From: Catenulispora rubra
GTDB taxonomy: Bacteria; Actinomycetota; Actinomycetes; Streptomycetales; Catenulisporaceae
NCBI RefSeq assembly: GCF_015356825.1
Contig: NZ_JAACYW010000031.1
Coordinates: forward strand, 1 to 63,184
Length of the DNA: 63,184 nt
Direction: 5' to 3'
Of this stretch, positions 40,367-49,856 are shown one piece after another. A model generated the notes under the pieces. That model ran no database searches. It saw only the letters and a list, made by a program, of their open reading frames with translations, and had not been told where the DNA came from. Made by a program: the position numbers and the translations under genes. Each line of letters starts with the position of its first letter. Within the stretch, counting starts at the first letter, position 1.

Positions 40367-40766
40367 TGGCGCCTCCCTCGGTCTGGGCCTCGGAGTAGGC
40401 CGTGAGCTCCTTCAGCGAGGTGCCGGTCAGCGCGCGGTCGGCGGCTTCGCCGTGCTCGTCGCGCGGGCCGCCGAACCAGACCGGGGCGGCCCACCAGCTC
40501 AGCTGGTGCGGCCGGTAGCGGTTGCCGCGGGCGATCGACGGGGCGAGCACCAGCAGCGCGATGACGCAGAAGATCGCAGCCGGGATGCCGATGTAGACGA
40601 GGATGGTGGCGACGGCGGACATGCCCTGGCCGGGGTCGTCGCCCGCGTCCCTGTGCAGGGCGAACGCGGGGGACGCCAGCAGCAGGGGGACCGCCGCCAG
40701 CGAGCCGAGGGTCGCCGTACGCAACGCCCGGCGCGTCCGCGCTTCGGGGGTGGTCGGTGGTTTCAC
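40353..40766 (-). CDS. Small membrane protein, possibly cytochrome oxidase CtaJ-like
   Basis: 137 aa. Signal-like N-terminal segment (TATLGSLAAVPLLLASPAFA), a second helix (ILVYIGIPAAIFCVIALLVLA), then a conserved cytoplasmic stretch ARGNRYRPHQLSWWAAPVWF. This layout resembles small aa3-oxidase accessory subunits annotated CtaJ in actinobacteria; I recall that pattern but cannot confirm it. Co-transcribed with DUF5130. Confidence 0.5.
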   Translation of the reverse strand: MKPPTTPEARTRRALRTATLGSLAAVPLLLASPAFALHRDAGDDPGQGMSAVATILVYIGIPAAIFCVIALLVLAPSIARGNRYRPHQLSWWAAPVWFGGPRDEHGEAADRALTGTSLKELTAYSEAQTEGGASARW

Positions 40767-40809
40767 TCCTCCACGGTATCTGACGTGGTCTCACGCCTGA
40801 AAAGCAGGG

Positions 40810-40837
40810 GCCGCCCCCGGCGAACCGGGGACGGCCT
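40810..40837 (-). terminator. Hairpin terminator downstream of the HNH gene
   Basis: GGCCGCCCCCGG (40810-40821) pairs with CCGGGGACGGCC (40826-40837) through a CGAA loop, with one G-T pair. On the minus strand CTGCTTTTC follows. It is 29 bp after the HNH stop. Confidence 0.8.
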
Positions 40838-40866
40838 CTACACGGCGTGCGCTTAAGAGATTCAGG

Positions 40867-41409
40867 TCAGGCGGCCGCGAACGCGCCGTCCAGCCCTGAG
40901 CCTTTGGGCTCACCGCCATACGCCTCCAGATAAGGCGACCAGCGCGGGTCCTGTCTTCCTGAGGACAGGATCCGCCAAGCCGAACCGGCCGGCTGGGCCG
41001 GGGGCCGGCGCATGCGCCACCCCAGGTCCGGCAGAGGACGGTCCGCCTTCACGTGGTTGCAGCGCCGGCAGGCCGAGACGACGTTGTCCCAGGCGTGCTG
41101 TCCGCCGCGCGAGCGCGGGATCACATGGTCGATGCTGGTCGCGGGCGCGTCGCAGTAGACGCACCGGCCACCGTCGCGAGCGAAGATCGCACGCCGCGTG
41201 AGCGGCACCGCCCGGCGGTTCGGGACCCTGATGTAGCGGGTCAGCCGGATCACCGAGGGCGCGGGCATCGACCAGGTGGCCGCGTGGAGCAGGTCGCCGG
41301 ATCCCTCAAGGGTGACGGCCTTGTCGCTGAGGATCAGAACCACTGCGCGGCGTTGGCTCACGACGCATAACGGCTCATATGAAGCGTTCAAAAGAAGTGC
41401 GTGCGGCAC
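40867..41409 (-). CDS. HNH endonuclease
   Basis: 180 aa. The HNH nuclease core is FARDGGRCVYCDAPATSIDHVIPRS, then GGQHAWDNVVSACRRCNHVKAD, with CxxC pairs forming a zinc site (CVYC and CRRC). The N-terminal about 65 residues (LLLNASYEPLCVVSQRRAVVLIL) match the common stand-alone actinobacterial HNH family found next to core genes, not a phage or R-M cassette. Upstream, 41410-41672 holds the divergent promoters and no gene. Confidence 0.88.
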   Translation of the reverse strand: MPHALLLNASYEPLCVVSQRRAVVLILSDKAVTLEGSGDLLHAATWSMPAPSVIRLTRYIRVPNRRAVPLTRRAIFARDGGRCVYCDAPATSIDHVIPRSRGGQHAWDNVVSACRRCNHVKADRPLPDLGWRMRRPPAQPAGSAWRILSSGRQDPRWSPYLEAYGGEPKGSGLDGAFAAA

Positions 41410-41672
41410 TGGTGCCTCCTGACCGAGTCCGACGCGTGGCTCGCGCCGGAGCTAACGTTTCCGCCCCGCTTCCAACGCACCCCTCAGTGCGGCTGATGCC
41501 TCAGCAGGCGCATCATCGCACGTCGGAGCGCGTGTCCACGGATCGGCTCACGGGTAGATCCAGTCTGTCCGCTGTTGTGGTTCCCGCGCTACCAGATTTC
41601 ACGCACATCTTCAAAATCATGTGTCACGAGTGGGTTAACACAGATCGACCACAAGACATAGTCTTCTGAGGC

Positions 41673-43844
41673 ATGTCGTCCTTTGTTTACCCGCAGGCCG
41701 AGCGCGTCGCCGCGGTGGACCACCTGCACGGTCGTGACGTCGCCGACCCTTACCGCTGGCTGGAGGACCCCGAGGACCCCAGGAGCGTTGCCTGGAGCGC
41801 GGCTCAGGACACGCTGTTCGCCGAAGCGCGGCAGGGCTGGACCGCCGCCCCGACCTTCGTCGGGCGGCTGACCGAGCTGATGGGCACCGGGGACGTCTCG
41901 GCGCCCTTCTGGTGCGGCGAGCGGCGCTTCCTGACCCGGCGGCGGCCCGACCAGGAGCACGCGGTGCTGCTCGTGGTGGACCCCGACGGCACCGAGCGGG
42001 TGCTGGTCGACCCGGTGGAGCTGGATCCGTCCGGCACCACGACGCTGGACGGCTGGCAGCCGTCGAAGGAGGGCGACCGGCTGGCCTACCTGATCTCGGA
42101 GGCCGGGACCGAGGAGTCGGTCCTGTACGTGATCGACGTGGCCACCCTGGAACGGCTCGACGGCCCGATCACCCGGGCCCGCTACACGGAGGTGGGCTGG
42201 CTGCCCGGCGGCGAGGCGTACTACTACGTCCGCAAGCCGCACCCCGACACGGTTCCCGAAGGGGACGAGCAGTACCACCGGCGGGTGAAGCTGCACAAGG
42301 TCGGGACCGACCCGGACGTGGACGACATCGAGATCTTCGGTGAAGGCCAGCCCAAGACCAACTACTACGGCGCGTCGGTCACCCGGGACGGCCGCTGGCT
42401 GACGGTCGACATGCACGCCGGCACGGCACCCCGGAACGACCTCTACGTAGCGGACCTGACCGCGAGCTCCCCTGAGCGCCCCGCACTGGTCCCGGTGCAG
42501 GTCGGGCTGGACAACCTGACCTCGGTCGCGATCTGCGCGGCCGACTCCCCGCTGGCCGGCAGCGCGCTGATCTGGACCGACCGCGAGGCACCGCGCGGCC
42601 GGATCTGCGTGGCCCCGGCCGGCGACCTCGTCTACGAGAACTGGCGCGAGCTGATCCCGGAGGACCCCGAGGCGGTCCTGGACTCCTACACGCTGCTGGA
42701 CGGCCCGGAGCTGGAGCGGCCGCTGCTGGTCGTGGCCCGCACCCGGCACGCGGTCGGCGAGCTGGCGCTGCACGACGCGCGCACCGGTGAGAAGGTCGGC
42801 GAGATCCCGCTGCCGGGCTTGGGGACGTTGTCCGGGCTGAGCACCCGGCCCGGAAGCGCCCACGAACTCTGGTTCGCCTACACCGACTTCACCACGCCGA
42901 CGCAGATCCACCACTTCGACGCCCGCACCGGCCGGACCGCGCTCTGGGAGGGGACGCCGGGCGAGGTGGAGATCCCCGAGGTCCGTACCCGGCAGGTCAC
43001 GTACACGTCCAAGGACGGGACCGAGGTGCGGATGTTCGTCATCGACGACGGCGCATCCGGCGACGGGTCCGGCAACGACGACGCGGGCAGCGGCGCTGGC
43101 ACCGCCGACCCCAAGCCGACCATCCTCTACGGCTACGGCGGCTTCAACATCCCGCTGACCCCGGCCTACAGCGCACGGATCCTGGCCTGGGTGCAGGCCG
43201 GCGGCACGTATGCCGTCGCGAACCTGCGCGGCGGCTCGGAGGAGGGCGAGCAGTGGCACCGCGCCGGGATGATGGAGAACAAGCAGAACGTCTTCGACGA
43301 CTTCCACGCCGCCGGCGACTGGCTGGTCGACCACGGCGTCACGACCCGTGACAAGCTCGGCATCTTCGGCGGCTCCAACGGCGGGCTGCTGGTCGGCGCG
43401 GCGCTGACCCAGCACCCTGAGAAGTACGCCGCAGTGGTCTGCTGGGCACCGCTGCTGGACATGATCCGCTATGAGCGGTTCGGCCTCGGCGTCACCTGGA
43501 ACGAGGAGTACGGCACCGTCGAGGACCCCGAACAGTTCGGCTGGCTGATCGCCTACTCGCCGTACCACCACGTGCATGAGGGCACGGCCTACCCGGCCAC
43601 GCTCTTCCCGGTCTTCGACAGCGACAGCCGCGTCGACCCGCTGCACGCGCGCAAGCTGACCGCCGCGCTCCAGCACGCCACCTCGGCTTCGATCGCGGAC
43701 CGGCCGGTGCTGCTGCGCCGGGAGTCCGAGGCCGGGCACGCGGGCCGCAGCGTGTCCAAGATCGTGGGCGTCTACGCGGACATGTGGGCCTTCCTCGCCG
43801 CCCAGCTGGGGCTGGAAGTCACGGGGGCGGGCGTGGAAGTCTGA
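41673..43844 (+). CDS. Prolyl oligopeptidase family serine peptidase (S9A)
   Basis: 723 aa from the ATG at 41673, with GAGG just upstream. An N-terminal seven-blade propeller (DPYRWLEDPEDP opening, typical S9A) is followed by an alpha/beta-hydrolase domain: catalytic Ser in GGSNGGLLVGA (about residue 568), Asp in FDSDSRVDPLHA and His in ESEAGHAGR. No signal peptide; cleaves short peptides after proline in the cytoplasm. A short Gly/Asp/Ser-rich insertion (about residue 465) joins the domains. The next gene starts 4 nt later. Confidence 0.93.
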   Translation: MSSFVYPQAERVAAVDHLHGRDVADPYRWLEDPEDPRSVAWSAAQDTLFAEARQGWTAAPTFVGRLTELMGTGDVSAPFWCGERRFLTRRRPDQEHAVLLVVDPDGTERVLVDPVELDPSGTTTLDGWQPSKEGDRLAYLISEAGTEESVLYVIDVATLERLDGPITRARYTEVGWLPGGEAYYYVRKPHPDTVPEGDEQYHRRVKLHKVGTDPDVDDIEIFGEGQPKTNYYGASVTRDGRWLTVDMHAGTAPRNDLYVADLTASSPERPALVPVQVGLDNLTSVAICAADSPLAGSALIWTDREAPRGRICVAPAGDLVYENWRELIPEDPEAVLDSYTLLDGPELERPLLVVARTRHAVGELALHDARTGEKVGEIPLPGLGTLSGLSTRPGSAHELWFAYTDFTTPTQIHHFDARTGRTALWEGTPGEVEIPEVRTRQVTYTSKDGTEVRMFVIDDGASGDGSGNDDAGSGAGTADPKPTILYGYGGFNIPLTPAYSARILAWVQAGGTYAVANLRGGSEEGEQWHRAGMMENKQNVFDDFHAAGDWLVDHGVTTRDKLGIFGGSNGGLLVGAALTQHPEKYAAVVCWAPLLDMIRYERFGLGVTWNEEYGTVEDPEQFGWLIAYSPYHHVHEGTAYPATLFPVFDSDSRVDPLHARKLTAALQHATSASIADRPVLLRRESEAGHAGRSVSKIVGVYADMWAFLAAQLGLEVTGAGVEV

Positions 43845-43848
43845 CCGT

Positions 43849-44778
43849 ATGGATCTTCGAGTACTCACCGAGCCGCAGCAGGGTGCCACCTACGACACCC
43901 TGCTGCGGGTCGCGCGCGCCGCCGAGGACCTGGGCTTCGGCGGCTTCTTCCGGTCCGACCACTACCGGGCCGGCGGCGTGGCCGACGGCCTGCCGGGGCC
44001 CACCGACTGCTGGACCACGCTGGCCGGGTTGGCGCGCGAGACGACGCGGATCCGTCTGGGCTCCCTGGTGACGCCGGCGACGTTCCGCCTCCCGGGGCCA
44101 CTGGCGATCCAGGTCGCGCAGGTGGACCAGATGTCCGGCGGCCGGATCGAGCTGGGGCTGGGCACCGGCTGGGACGCCGCCGAGCACGCCGCGTACGGGA
44201 TCCCGTTCCCGGAGCGCCGGTTCGACCTGCTTGAGGAGCAGCTGCAGATCGTCACCGGCCTGTGGCGGACGCCGCTCGGCCAGACGTACTCCTTCAAGGG
44301 CGAGCACTACGAACTCACCGACTCCCCCGCACTCCCCAAGCCGACACAGCGTCCGCATCCGCCGATCATCGTGGGCGGCCGCGGGCCGAAGCGGACGCCG
44401 CGGCTGGCCGCGATGTACGCGTCCGAGTACAACTCGAACTTCCGGCCGTCGGACCAGGTGGCGGACAGCTATGTCCGCGTGCGGGAGGCATGCGAGGCGA
44501 TCGGGCGCGATCCCGCCACCCTGACGCTGTCCGTGACCCTGGTCGTGGCCTGCGGCCGGACCGACGCGGAGATCGAGCGGCGGGCCGAGGCGATAAGCCG
44601 CAAATCGGCGGCGAACCAGGTCGTGCTGCGGCTGACGCCGGCGCAGCTCGTCGAGAAACTTGGTGAATATCACGCCGCCGGCGCGCGCCGCGTCTACCTG
44701 CGCACCTTCGACCTCGACGACCTGGACCACCTCGCGCTGATGGCGAACGACGTACTTCCGCTCATGCGCATCCTCTAA
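43849..44778 (+). CDS. LLM-class F420-dependent oxidoreductase
   Basis: 309 aa. Luciferase-like TIM barrel: DLRVLTEPQQGATYDTLLRVARAAEDLGF, FFRSDHY, TTRIRLGSLVTPATFR, MSGGRIELGLGTGWDAAEHAAYG, and PTQRPHPPIIVGGRGPKRT. These features fit F420-dependent members (TIGR03560-like). Substrate unknown. It begins 4 nt after the peptidase gene, so they are co-transcribed. Confidence 0.88.
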   Translation: MDLRVLTEPQQGATYDTLLRVARAAEDLGFGGFFRSDHYRAGGVADGLPGPTDCWTTLAGLARETTRIRLGSLVTPATFRLPGPLAIQVAQVDQMSGGRIELGLGTGWDAAEHAAYGIPFPERRFDLLEEQLQIVTGLWRTPLGQTYSFKGEHYELTDSPALPKPTQRPHPPIIVGGRGPKRTPRLAAMYASEYNSNFRPSDQVADSYVRVREACEAIGRDPATLTLSVTLVVACGRTDAEIERRAEAISRKSAANQVVLRLTPAQLVEKLGEYHAAGARRVYLRTFDLDDLDHLALMANDVLPLMRIL

Positions 44779-44831
44779 TGTGGCGATGTTTTCGTACGTC
44801 TTCCCCATGACCCCGTGAGGCCCCGAACCAC

Positions 44832-45881
44832 GTGTCAGTCGCAGTTTCCCCGCTCGCCGCAGCGCACAAGGCCCCGACGCCCGGATCGCCCGCCGATCCG
44901 ACGACCGGCCCGACCGACTCGATGACAACGAAGGTGGTGCATGTGAGCAACTGGTTCAGCGACCACTCGGGAGTGATCGTCTCCGACACGATCGCCATCC
45001 TGTCGATCATCGTCGTCTCGCTGATCATCCGGAAGGTCACCCTGACCTTCATCAAGCGGGCCGTGGACAAGGCCGCGATGCGTGCCGAGTCCAAGCCGGG
45101 CCGCTTCCTGGAGTCCGGGCTGCTGATGGGCGCCGAGCGGCGGATGCAGCGCACCCGGGCGCTGGGCGGCGTGCTCGGCAGCATCGCCAGCGTGACCATC
45201 ATGATCATCGCCGCACTGATGATCATTCAGCAGCTGCACATCTCCACCGGGCCGATCCTGGCCTCGGTCGGCGGCCTGTCGGTGGCGATCGGCTTCGGCG
45301 CCCGGGACGTGGTCACCGACCTGCTCGCCGGGATATTCATGATCATGGAGGACCAGTACGGGGTCGGCGACTTCATCGACGCCGGCGACGCCAAGGGCAC
45401 CGTGGAGGAGGTCGGGCTGCGGGTCACGCAGCTGCGCGACATCGACGGCGTGGTCTGGTACGTGCGCAACGGCACGATCAAGCGGATCGGCAACCAGTCG
45501 CAGGGGCACGCGCGCGCCATCGTGGACGTGCCGGTCTCCTACACCGAGACCCCCAACCGGGTGCGCGACATCATGGTCGAGACCGCGCACCAGCTGTTCG
45601 AGGACCCGATGTGGAAGGACAGCTTCCTGTCCGAGGCGCCGACCGTGGCGGGCATCGAGTCCATCGAGGGCGACCACATGATGATGCGCGTCAGCATGCG
45701 CACCGCCCCGCGCGCCAGCTCCGAGGTGGCGCGCGAGCTGCGTTCGCGGCTGCTCCTTGCGTTCGACGAGGCCGGGGTGAAGGTCGGCCTCACCGCCGCC
45801 AGCGGGACCAACGGCGCCGAGGACGCGGTCGCCGTGGTGCCGCAGGTGCCGCAACCCCTGAAGAGTCCATCGAACGGTTGA
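44832..45881 (+). CDS. MscS-family mechanosensitive ion channel
   Basis: 349 aa from a GTG at 44832. Helices at about residues 48-68 and 115-140, then the MscS pore helix and beta domain: GPILASVGGLSVAIGFGARDVVTDLLAGIFMIMEDQYGVGDFID. GTVEEVGLRVTQLRDIDGVVWYVRNG follows. Opens under membrane tension to release solutes. The N-terminal about 40 residues are Ala/Pro/Thr-rich. The C-terminal tail is short. Confidence 0.9.
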   Translation: MSVAVSPLAAAHKAPTPGSPADPTTGPTDSMTTKVVHVSNWFSDHSGVIVSDTIAILSIIVVSLIIRKVTLTFIKRAVDKAAMRAESKPGRFLESGLLMGAERRMQRTRALGGVLGSIASVTIMIIAALMIIQQLHISTGPILASVGGLSVAIGFGARDVVTDLLAGIFMIMEDQYGVGDFIDAGDAKGTVEEVGLRVTQLRDIDGVVWYVRNGTIKRIGNQSQGHARAIVDVPVSYTETPNRVRDIMVETAHQLFEDPMWKDSFLSEAPTVAGIESIEGDHMMMRVSMRTAPRASSEVARELRSRLLLAFDEAGVKVGLTAASGTNGAEDAVAVVPQVPQPLKSPSNG

Positions 45882-45941
45882 CCCCAGGGTTCAACCGGTA
45901 GCACCTCATGCCGGGCCCGCCTCCGGGGCCAACCTGGAGGC

Positions 45942-46796
45942 ATGACCACAGCACTGCGCGTCAGGGGACTGCGCAAGAACTACGGGGACGCCGCGGCGCT
46001 CGCCGGCGTCGATCTGGACGTCGCCGCCGGCGAGGTCTTCGCACTGCTGGGACCGAACGGCGCGGGCAAGAGCACGGCCGTGGAGATCCTGGAGGGGTTG
46101 CGGGGGCGCGACGCGGGCGAGGTGTCGGTGCTGGGCGTGGACCCGGCCGAGGCGGACCACCGGTGGCGGGCCCGGATCGGGGTCGTGCTGCAGGAGGCCA
46201 AGGACTTCACGATGCTGCGGGTCGGGGAGGCCGTGCGGCAGTTCGGCGCCTACTACCCGGCGCCGCGGGACGCCGCCGAGGTGATCGCGGCCGTGGGGCT
46301 CACCGAGCAGACCCGGACCCTCACCTCGCGGCTGTCCGGGGGCCAGCGGCGGCGGCTGGACGTGGCGCTCGGCATCGTCGGCGGTCCGGAGCTGCTGTTC
46401 CTGGACGAGCCGACGACCGGCTTCGACCCGGCCGCCAGGCGGCAGTTCTGGGAGCTGATCCGCTCGCTGCGCACCGCCGGGACCACCATCCTGCTCACCA
46501 CGCACTACCTGGACGAGGCCGAGGCGCTGGCCGATCGGGTCGGCGTGCTGGTCAAGGGACGGCTGGTCGAGGTGAACGCGCCGGAGCGGCTGGGCGGACG
46601 GGACCAGGCCGAGGCGATCGTGTCCTGGGAGGAGGACGGCCGCCGCTGCGAGGAGCACACCGCGGAGCCGACACGGTTCGTCGCGGAGCTCTCGACGCTG
46701 TTCCGGGGCGAGATCCCGGGGCTGTCGGTGGTGCGGCCGTCGCTGGAGGACATCTATCTGGGGCTGATCGGGGCGGACGAGGAGAGTGCGCGATGA
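45942..46796 (+). CDS. ABC transporter ATP-binding protein
   Basis: 284 aa from the ATG at 45942, with GGAGG upstream. Walker A GPNGAGKST at 37-45, signature LSGGQRRRLDVAL, Walker B ELLFLDEPTTGFDP and the H-loop in ILLTTHYLDEAEALADR. The drug/lipid exporter type (DrrA-like), with a C-terminal domain after about residue 220. Overlaps the permease by 4 nt (ATGA). First gene of a five-gene unit with a two-component system. Confidence 0.93.
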   Translation: MTTALRVRGLRKNYGDAAALAGVDLDVAAGEVFALLGPNGAGKSTAVEILEGLRGRDAGEVSVLGVDPAEADHRWRARIGVVLQEAKDFTMLRVGEAVRQFGAYYPAPRDAAEVIAAVGLTEQTRTLTSRLSGGQRRRLDVALGIVGGPELLFLDEPTTGFDPAARRQFWELIRSLRTAGTTILLTTHYLDEAEALADRVGVLVKGRLVEVNAPERLGGRDQAEAIVSWEEDGRRCEEHTAEPTRFVAELSTLFRGEIPGLSVVRPSLEDIYLGLIGADEESAR

Positions 46797-47671
46797 GCGC
46801 GATCGCAGGGCAGACAGTCGAGTCGGCGGGGGCCGCGGTGGGGACGACTGAGGCCGTGGAGCGACAGCGCGCCACGCTGAGCGAGGTCTGGCGGATCGGC
46901 CGGGTCCGGATGGTCGTCGAGGTGGTGCAGCTGACCCGCAACACCGGGCTGCTGATCTACACCTTCGCGCTCCCGGTGGTGATGCTGCTGCTGTTCGGCT
47001 CGATCTTCCGGGGGCGGATCGACGGCACCTCGGCGACCTACCAGCAGGTCTACGCGACCGGGATGATCGGCATGTGCGTCATCAACGGCGCGCTGCAGAA
47101 CCTGGCGTTCCAGGTCGCCACCGAGCGTCACGCCAAGGCGCTGAAGCGGCTGCGGACCACGCCGATGCCGGCCGTCTCGTACTTCCTGGGCAAGGTCGCC
47201 TCGGTGCTCGCCTCGACGATGGCGCAGGTCGCCGTGATGCTGCTGGTCGGGGTGACGCTGATGGGGCTCAAGCTGCCGGCCTCGCCGGGGCCGTGGATCA
47301 CCTTCACCTGGGTGCTGGTGCTCGGCTGCACGGCGTGCAGCCTGCTGGGGATCGGTTTGAGCGGCCTGATCCGGTCGGAGAACGGCTCGGCGATCGTGTG
47401 GCTGCCGATCATGGTGTTGCAGTTCGTCTCGGGGGTGTTCATCCTGTTCTCGCAGCTGCCCAAGACCGTCCAGGAGATCGGCGCGATGTTCCCGATCAAG
47501 TGGCTGTGCCAGGGGATGCGCTCGGTGTTCCTGCCGGACTCGTTCAAGTACGCCGAGCCCGCGGGGTCCTGGGAGCACGGACGGCTCGCCCTGGTGCTGG
47601 CGGCCTGGTGTGTGATCGGCTTGGTGCTGTGCCTGAAGACGTTCAGCTGGCGGGGAAGGGACGACGGGTGA
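46793..47671 (+). CDS. ABC-2 type transporter permease
   Basis: 292 aa. Six membrane helices in the ABC-2 pattern, with the N-terminal about 40 residues cytoplasmic, NTGLLIYTFALPVVMLLLFGSIF as the first helix, ATERHAKALKRLRTTPMPAVSYFLGK between helices 2 and 3, and a final helix near FAC-terminal WCVIGLVLCLK. Works with the upstream ATPase as an exporter. It overlaps the histidine kinase start by 4 nt (GTGA). Confidence 0.92.
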   Translation: MSAIAGQTVESAGAAVGTTEAVERQRATLSEVWRIGRVRMVVEVVQLTRNTGLLIYTFALPVVMLLLFGSIFRGRIDGTSATYQQVYATGMIGMCVINGALQNLAFQVATERHAKALKRLRTTPMPAVSYFLGKVASVLASTMAQVAVMLLVGVTLMGLKLPASPGPWITFTWVLVLGCTACSLLGIGLSGLIRSENGSAIVWLPIMVLQFVSGVFILFSQLPKTVQEIGAMFPIKWLCQGMRSVFLPDSFKYAEPAGSWEHGRLALVLAAWCVIGLVLCLKTFSWRGRDDG

Positions 47672-49071
47672 CCGAGCCCGCGGGGACGGCGACCGGGCCC
47701 GACGGCCCGGCCGCCGTCGCGGTGTCCGTGCAGGCGGGTGTCCCGGCGGCGGCGAGCCAGGCCGGAGCCGGCAGCAGCGCAGGCGGTGGCAGTGGCGCCG
47801 ACAGCGATGGCGTAGGCGGTGGCATGGGCGGTGGCGCCGACGCCAGCGCGGAGCCGGCCGACGACTCCCGGACCGCGACCAGCCCGACGGTGGCCGAGGA
47901 CAGCCGCGAGTCCTTCCGCTCGTGGACGCGCATCGCCCGGCTGTGGGCGGTGGCGTGGCACTTCGCGCTCCTGGTCGCCGTGGTGCTGGTGTTCACCGGC
48001 AGGCAGCCGCTGTGGCTGCTGGTCCTGGTGGCCGCGATGTCGGCCTCGTACCTCCTGCTGGAATACCCCTGGCTGCTCGACCGAGTCCCCTACCGGGCGG
48101 TCTACCACCACCTGGCCATCGTCTCCGCGCTCTCCTTCGTCCTGGTCTGGGTCGATCCCAGCCTGATCTTCCTGGCGAGCATCGTCCTGTCCCAGTTCTC
48201 GCCGCTGGCCGGGTTCCGGATCCAGGGCATCGCGACCATGGCCGGCGTGGCGGCGGTGCTGACCCTGCCGATCCTGCTCAGAGGCGACTTGACCTGGGGC
48301 GACCTGGCCGGCTGGACCCTGACCGCCGGATCGGCGCTGCTGGTCAACCTGTTCATCGGCGGCTTCTTCGTGGAGATGCTGAACGACAACGACCGGCGGG
48401 GCGCGCTGATCCGCGAGCTGGAGGACACACACGAGGAGCTGGAGCGGGCCCACCACGAAGCCGGCGTGCGCGAGGAGCGCGAGCGGCTGGCCCGCGAGAT
48501 CCACGACACCCTGGCGCAGGGGTTCACCAGCCTGCTGATGCTGATCCAGGCCGCCGACGCCACGCTGGACACCGATCCGGACACCACCCGCGAACGCCTG
48601 GACCTGGCCGCCCGGACCGCGCGCGAGAACCTGGCCGAGGCCAGAGCCCTGATCAGTCACACCGAAGGAGGTGGCGACCCGACCGCCGGGCTGCCGCTGG
48701 ACGCGACGTTGCAGCGGGCGGCGGCGCGGATCGGCGAGGAGCTGGGGATGGCCACCTCGGTCGACATCGGCGGGAGCCCGCGCACGCTGTCCGCCAACGC
48801 CCAGGTGGTGACGCTGCGGATCGCGCAGGAGGCGCTGGCGAACGTCCGCAAGCACGCGCAGGCCGCGACGGTGACGGTCTGGCTGACCTACGGCGCCGAG
48901 CAGCTGACGCTGGCCGTGGAGGACGACGGGGTCGGCATGCCCGAGACCCCCTGCAAGGGCTTCGGCCTGCGCTCGATGCGCGAACGCGTCGAGCAGGTCG
49001 GCGGGGCCCTGACGATCACCAGCGCGCCCGGCGCCGGGACCCGAGTGGAGGCGGAGGTGCCTTATGAGTGA
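47668..49071 (+). CDS. NarL-type sensor histidine kinase
   Basis: 467 aa from the GTG at 47668. The first about 75 residues are Gly/Ala/Ser-rich and disordered. Then come about five to six membrane helices (90-215), a coiled-coil stalk, the HisKA_3 phosphoacceptor EERERLAREIHDTLAQGFTSLL, and an HATPase domain (LRIAQEALANVRKHAQAATV and VEDDGVGMPETPCKGFGLRSM). An internal ATG at 47824 would remove the disordered part. It overlaps both neighbours, so it is co-translated with the exporter and regulator. Confidence 0.92.
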   Translation: MTEPAGTATGPDGPAAVAVSVQAGVPAAASQAGAGSSAGGGSGADSDGVGGGMGGGADASAEPADDSRTATSPTVAEDSRESFRSWTRIARLWAVAWHFALLVAVVLVFTGRQPLWLLVLVAAMSASYLLLEYPWLLDRVPYRAVYHHLAIVSALSFVLVWVDPSLIFLASIVLSQFSPLAGFRIQGIATMAGVAAVLTLPILLRGDLTWGDLAGWTLTAGSALLVNLFIGGFFVEMLNDNDRRGALIRELEDTHEELERAHHEAGVREERERLAREIHDTLAQGFTSLLMLIQAADATLDTDPDTTRERLDLAARTARENLAEARALISHTEGGGDPTAGLPLDATLQRAAARIGEELGMATSVDIGGSPRTLSANAQVVTLRIAQEALANVRKHAQAATVTVWLTYGAEQLTLAVEDDGVGMPETPCKGFGLRSMRERVEQVGGALTITSAPGAGTRVEAEVPYE

Positions 49072-49849
49072 TGGCGCGCGTGCGGGAGCTACGGGAGCTG
49101 CCGGACAAGCAGGATCAGCGGCAGCAGGGTCAGCGGGTTCGGCAGCGTCGGCGGCGTCGGCAGCGTCGGCAGGCCCGACCGGAGCGCGAAGCTCAGCCCG
49201 ACTTGAGTCCGCCATCGGCTCCGCTCCCCCGAGTCTCCGGGTCCTGATCGTCGACGACCACCCGGTGGTCCGCGCCGGCCTGACCGGCATGCTGGCCGCC
49301 GAACCGGACCTGGACGTCGTCGCCGAGGCCGCCGACGGGGCCGAGGCCGTGCGCTTGGCCCTGGAGCTGGCGCCCGACGTGGTCCTGATGGACCTGCGGA
49401 TGGTCGGCGTGGACGGCGTCGAGGCCACCGCCCGGCTGGCCGCCGAGGCCCCGGCCATCAAGGTGCTGATCCTGACCACCTACGACACCGACGCCGACAT
49501 CGTCCGGGCCGTCGAGGCCGGGGCGACCGGTTACCTGCTCAAGGACACCCCGCGCGCTGACCTGGCCGAGGCGGTGCGGCTGGCCGCCCGCGGCGAGACG
49601 GTCCTGGCCCCGGCGGTGGCCGCCAAGCTGGTCAGCCGCATGCGCCAGCCCGCCGCGCAGCCGCTGACCCCGCGCGAGCGCGAGGTGCTGGCGCTGGTCG
49701 CGCGCGGCCTGGCGAACGCCGAGATCGGGCGCGAGCTGTTCATCAGCGAGGCCACGGTGAAGACCCACCTGGTCCGGGTGTTCGGCAAGCTCGGCGTGGA
49801 CGACCGGACCGCCGCGGTGACCAAGGCCATGGCCCAGGGCCTGCTGTGA
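49064..49849 (+). CDS. LuxR/NarL-family response regulator
   Basis: 261 aa. The receiver domain (about residues 58-175) has VLIVDDHPVVRAG, the phosphoacceptor in DVVLMDLRMVG, and conserved Thr/Lys (ILTTYDTDAD, GYLLKDTPR). The LuxR helix-turn-helix is LTPREREVLALVARGLANAEIG then ISEATVKTHLVRVFGKLGV. An unusual N-terminal extension of about 55 residues, made of Gly-Ser-Ala repeats, precedes the receiver; no other start codon lies between it and the receiver, so it appears genuine. Likely regulates the exporter. Confidence 0.93.
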   Translation: MSDGARAGATGAAGQAGSAAAGSAGSAASAASAASAGPTGARSSARLESAIGSAPPSLRVLIVDDHPVVRAGLTGMLAAEPDLDVVAEAADGAEAVRLALELAPDVVLMDLRMVGVDGVEATARLAAEAPAIKVLILTTYDTDADIVRAVEAGATGYLLKDTPRADLAEAVRLAARGETVLAPAVAAKLVSRMRQPAAQPLTPREREVLALVARGLANAEIGRELFISEATVKTHLVRVFGKLGVDDRTAAVTKAMAQGLL

Positions 49850-49856
49850 TGGGGGC

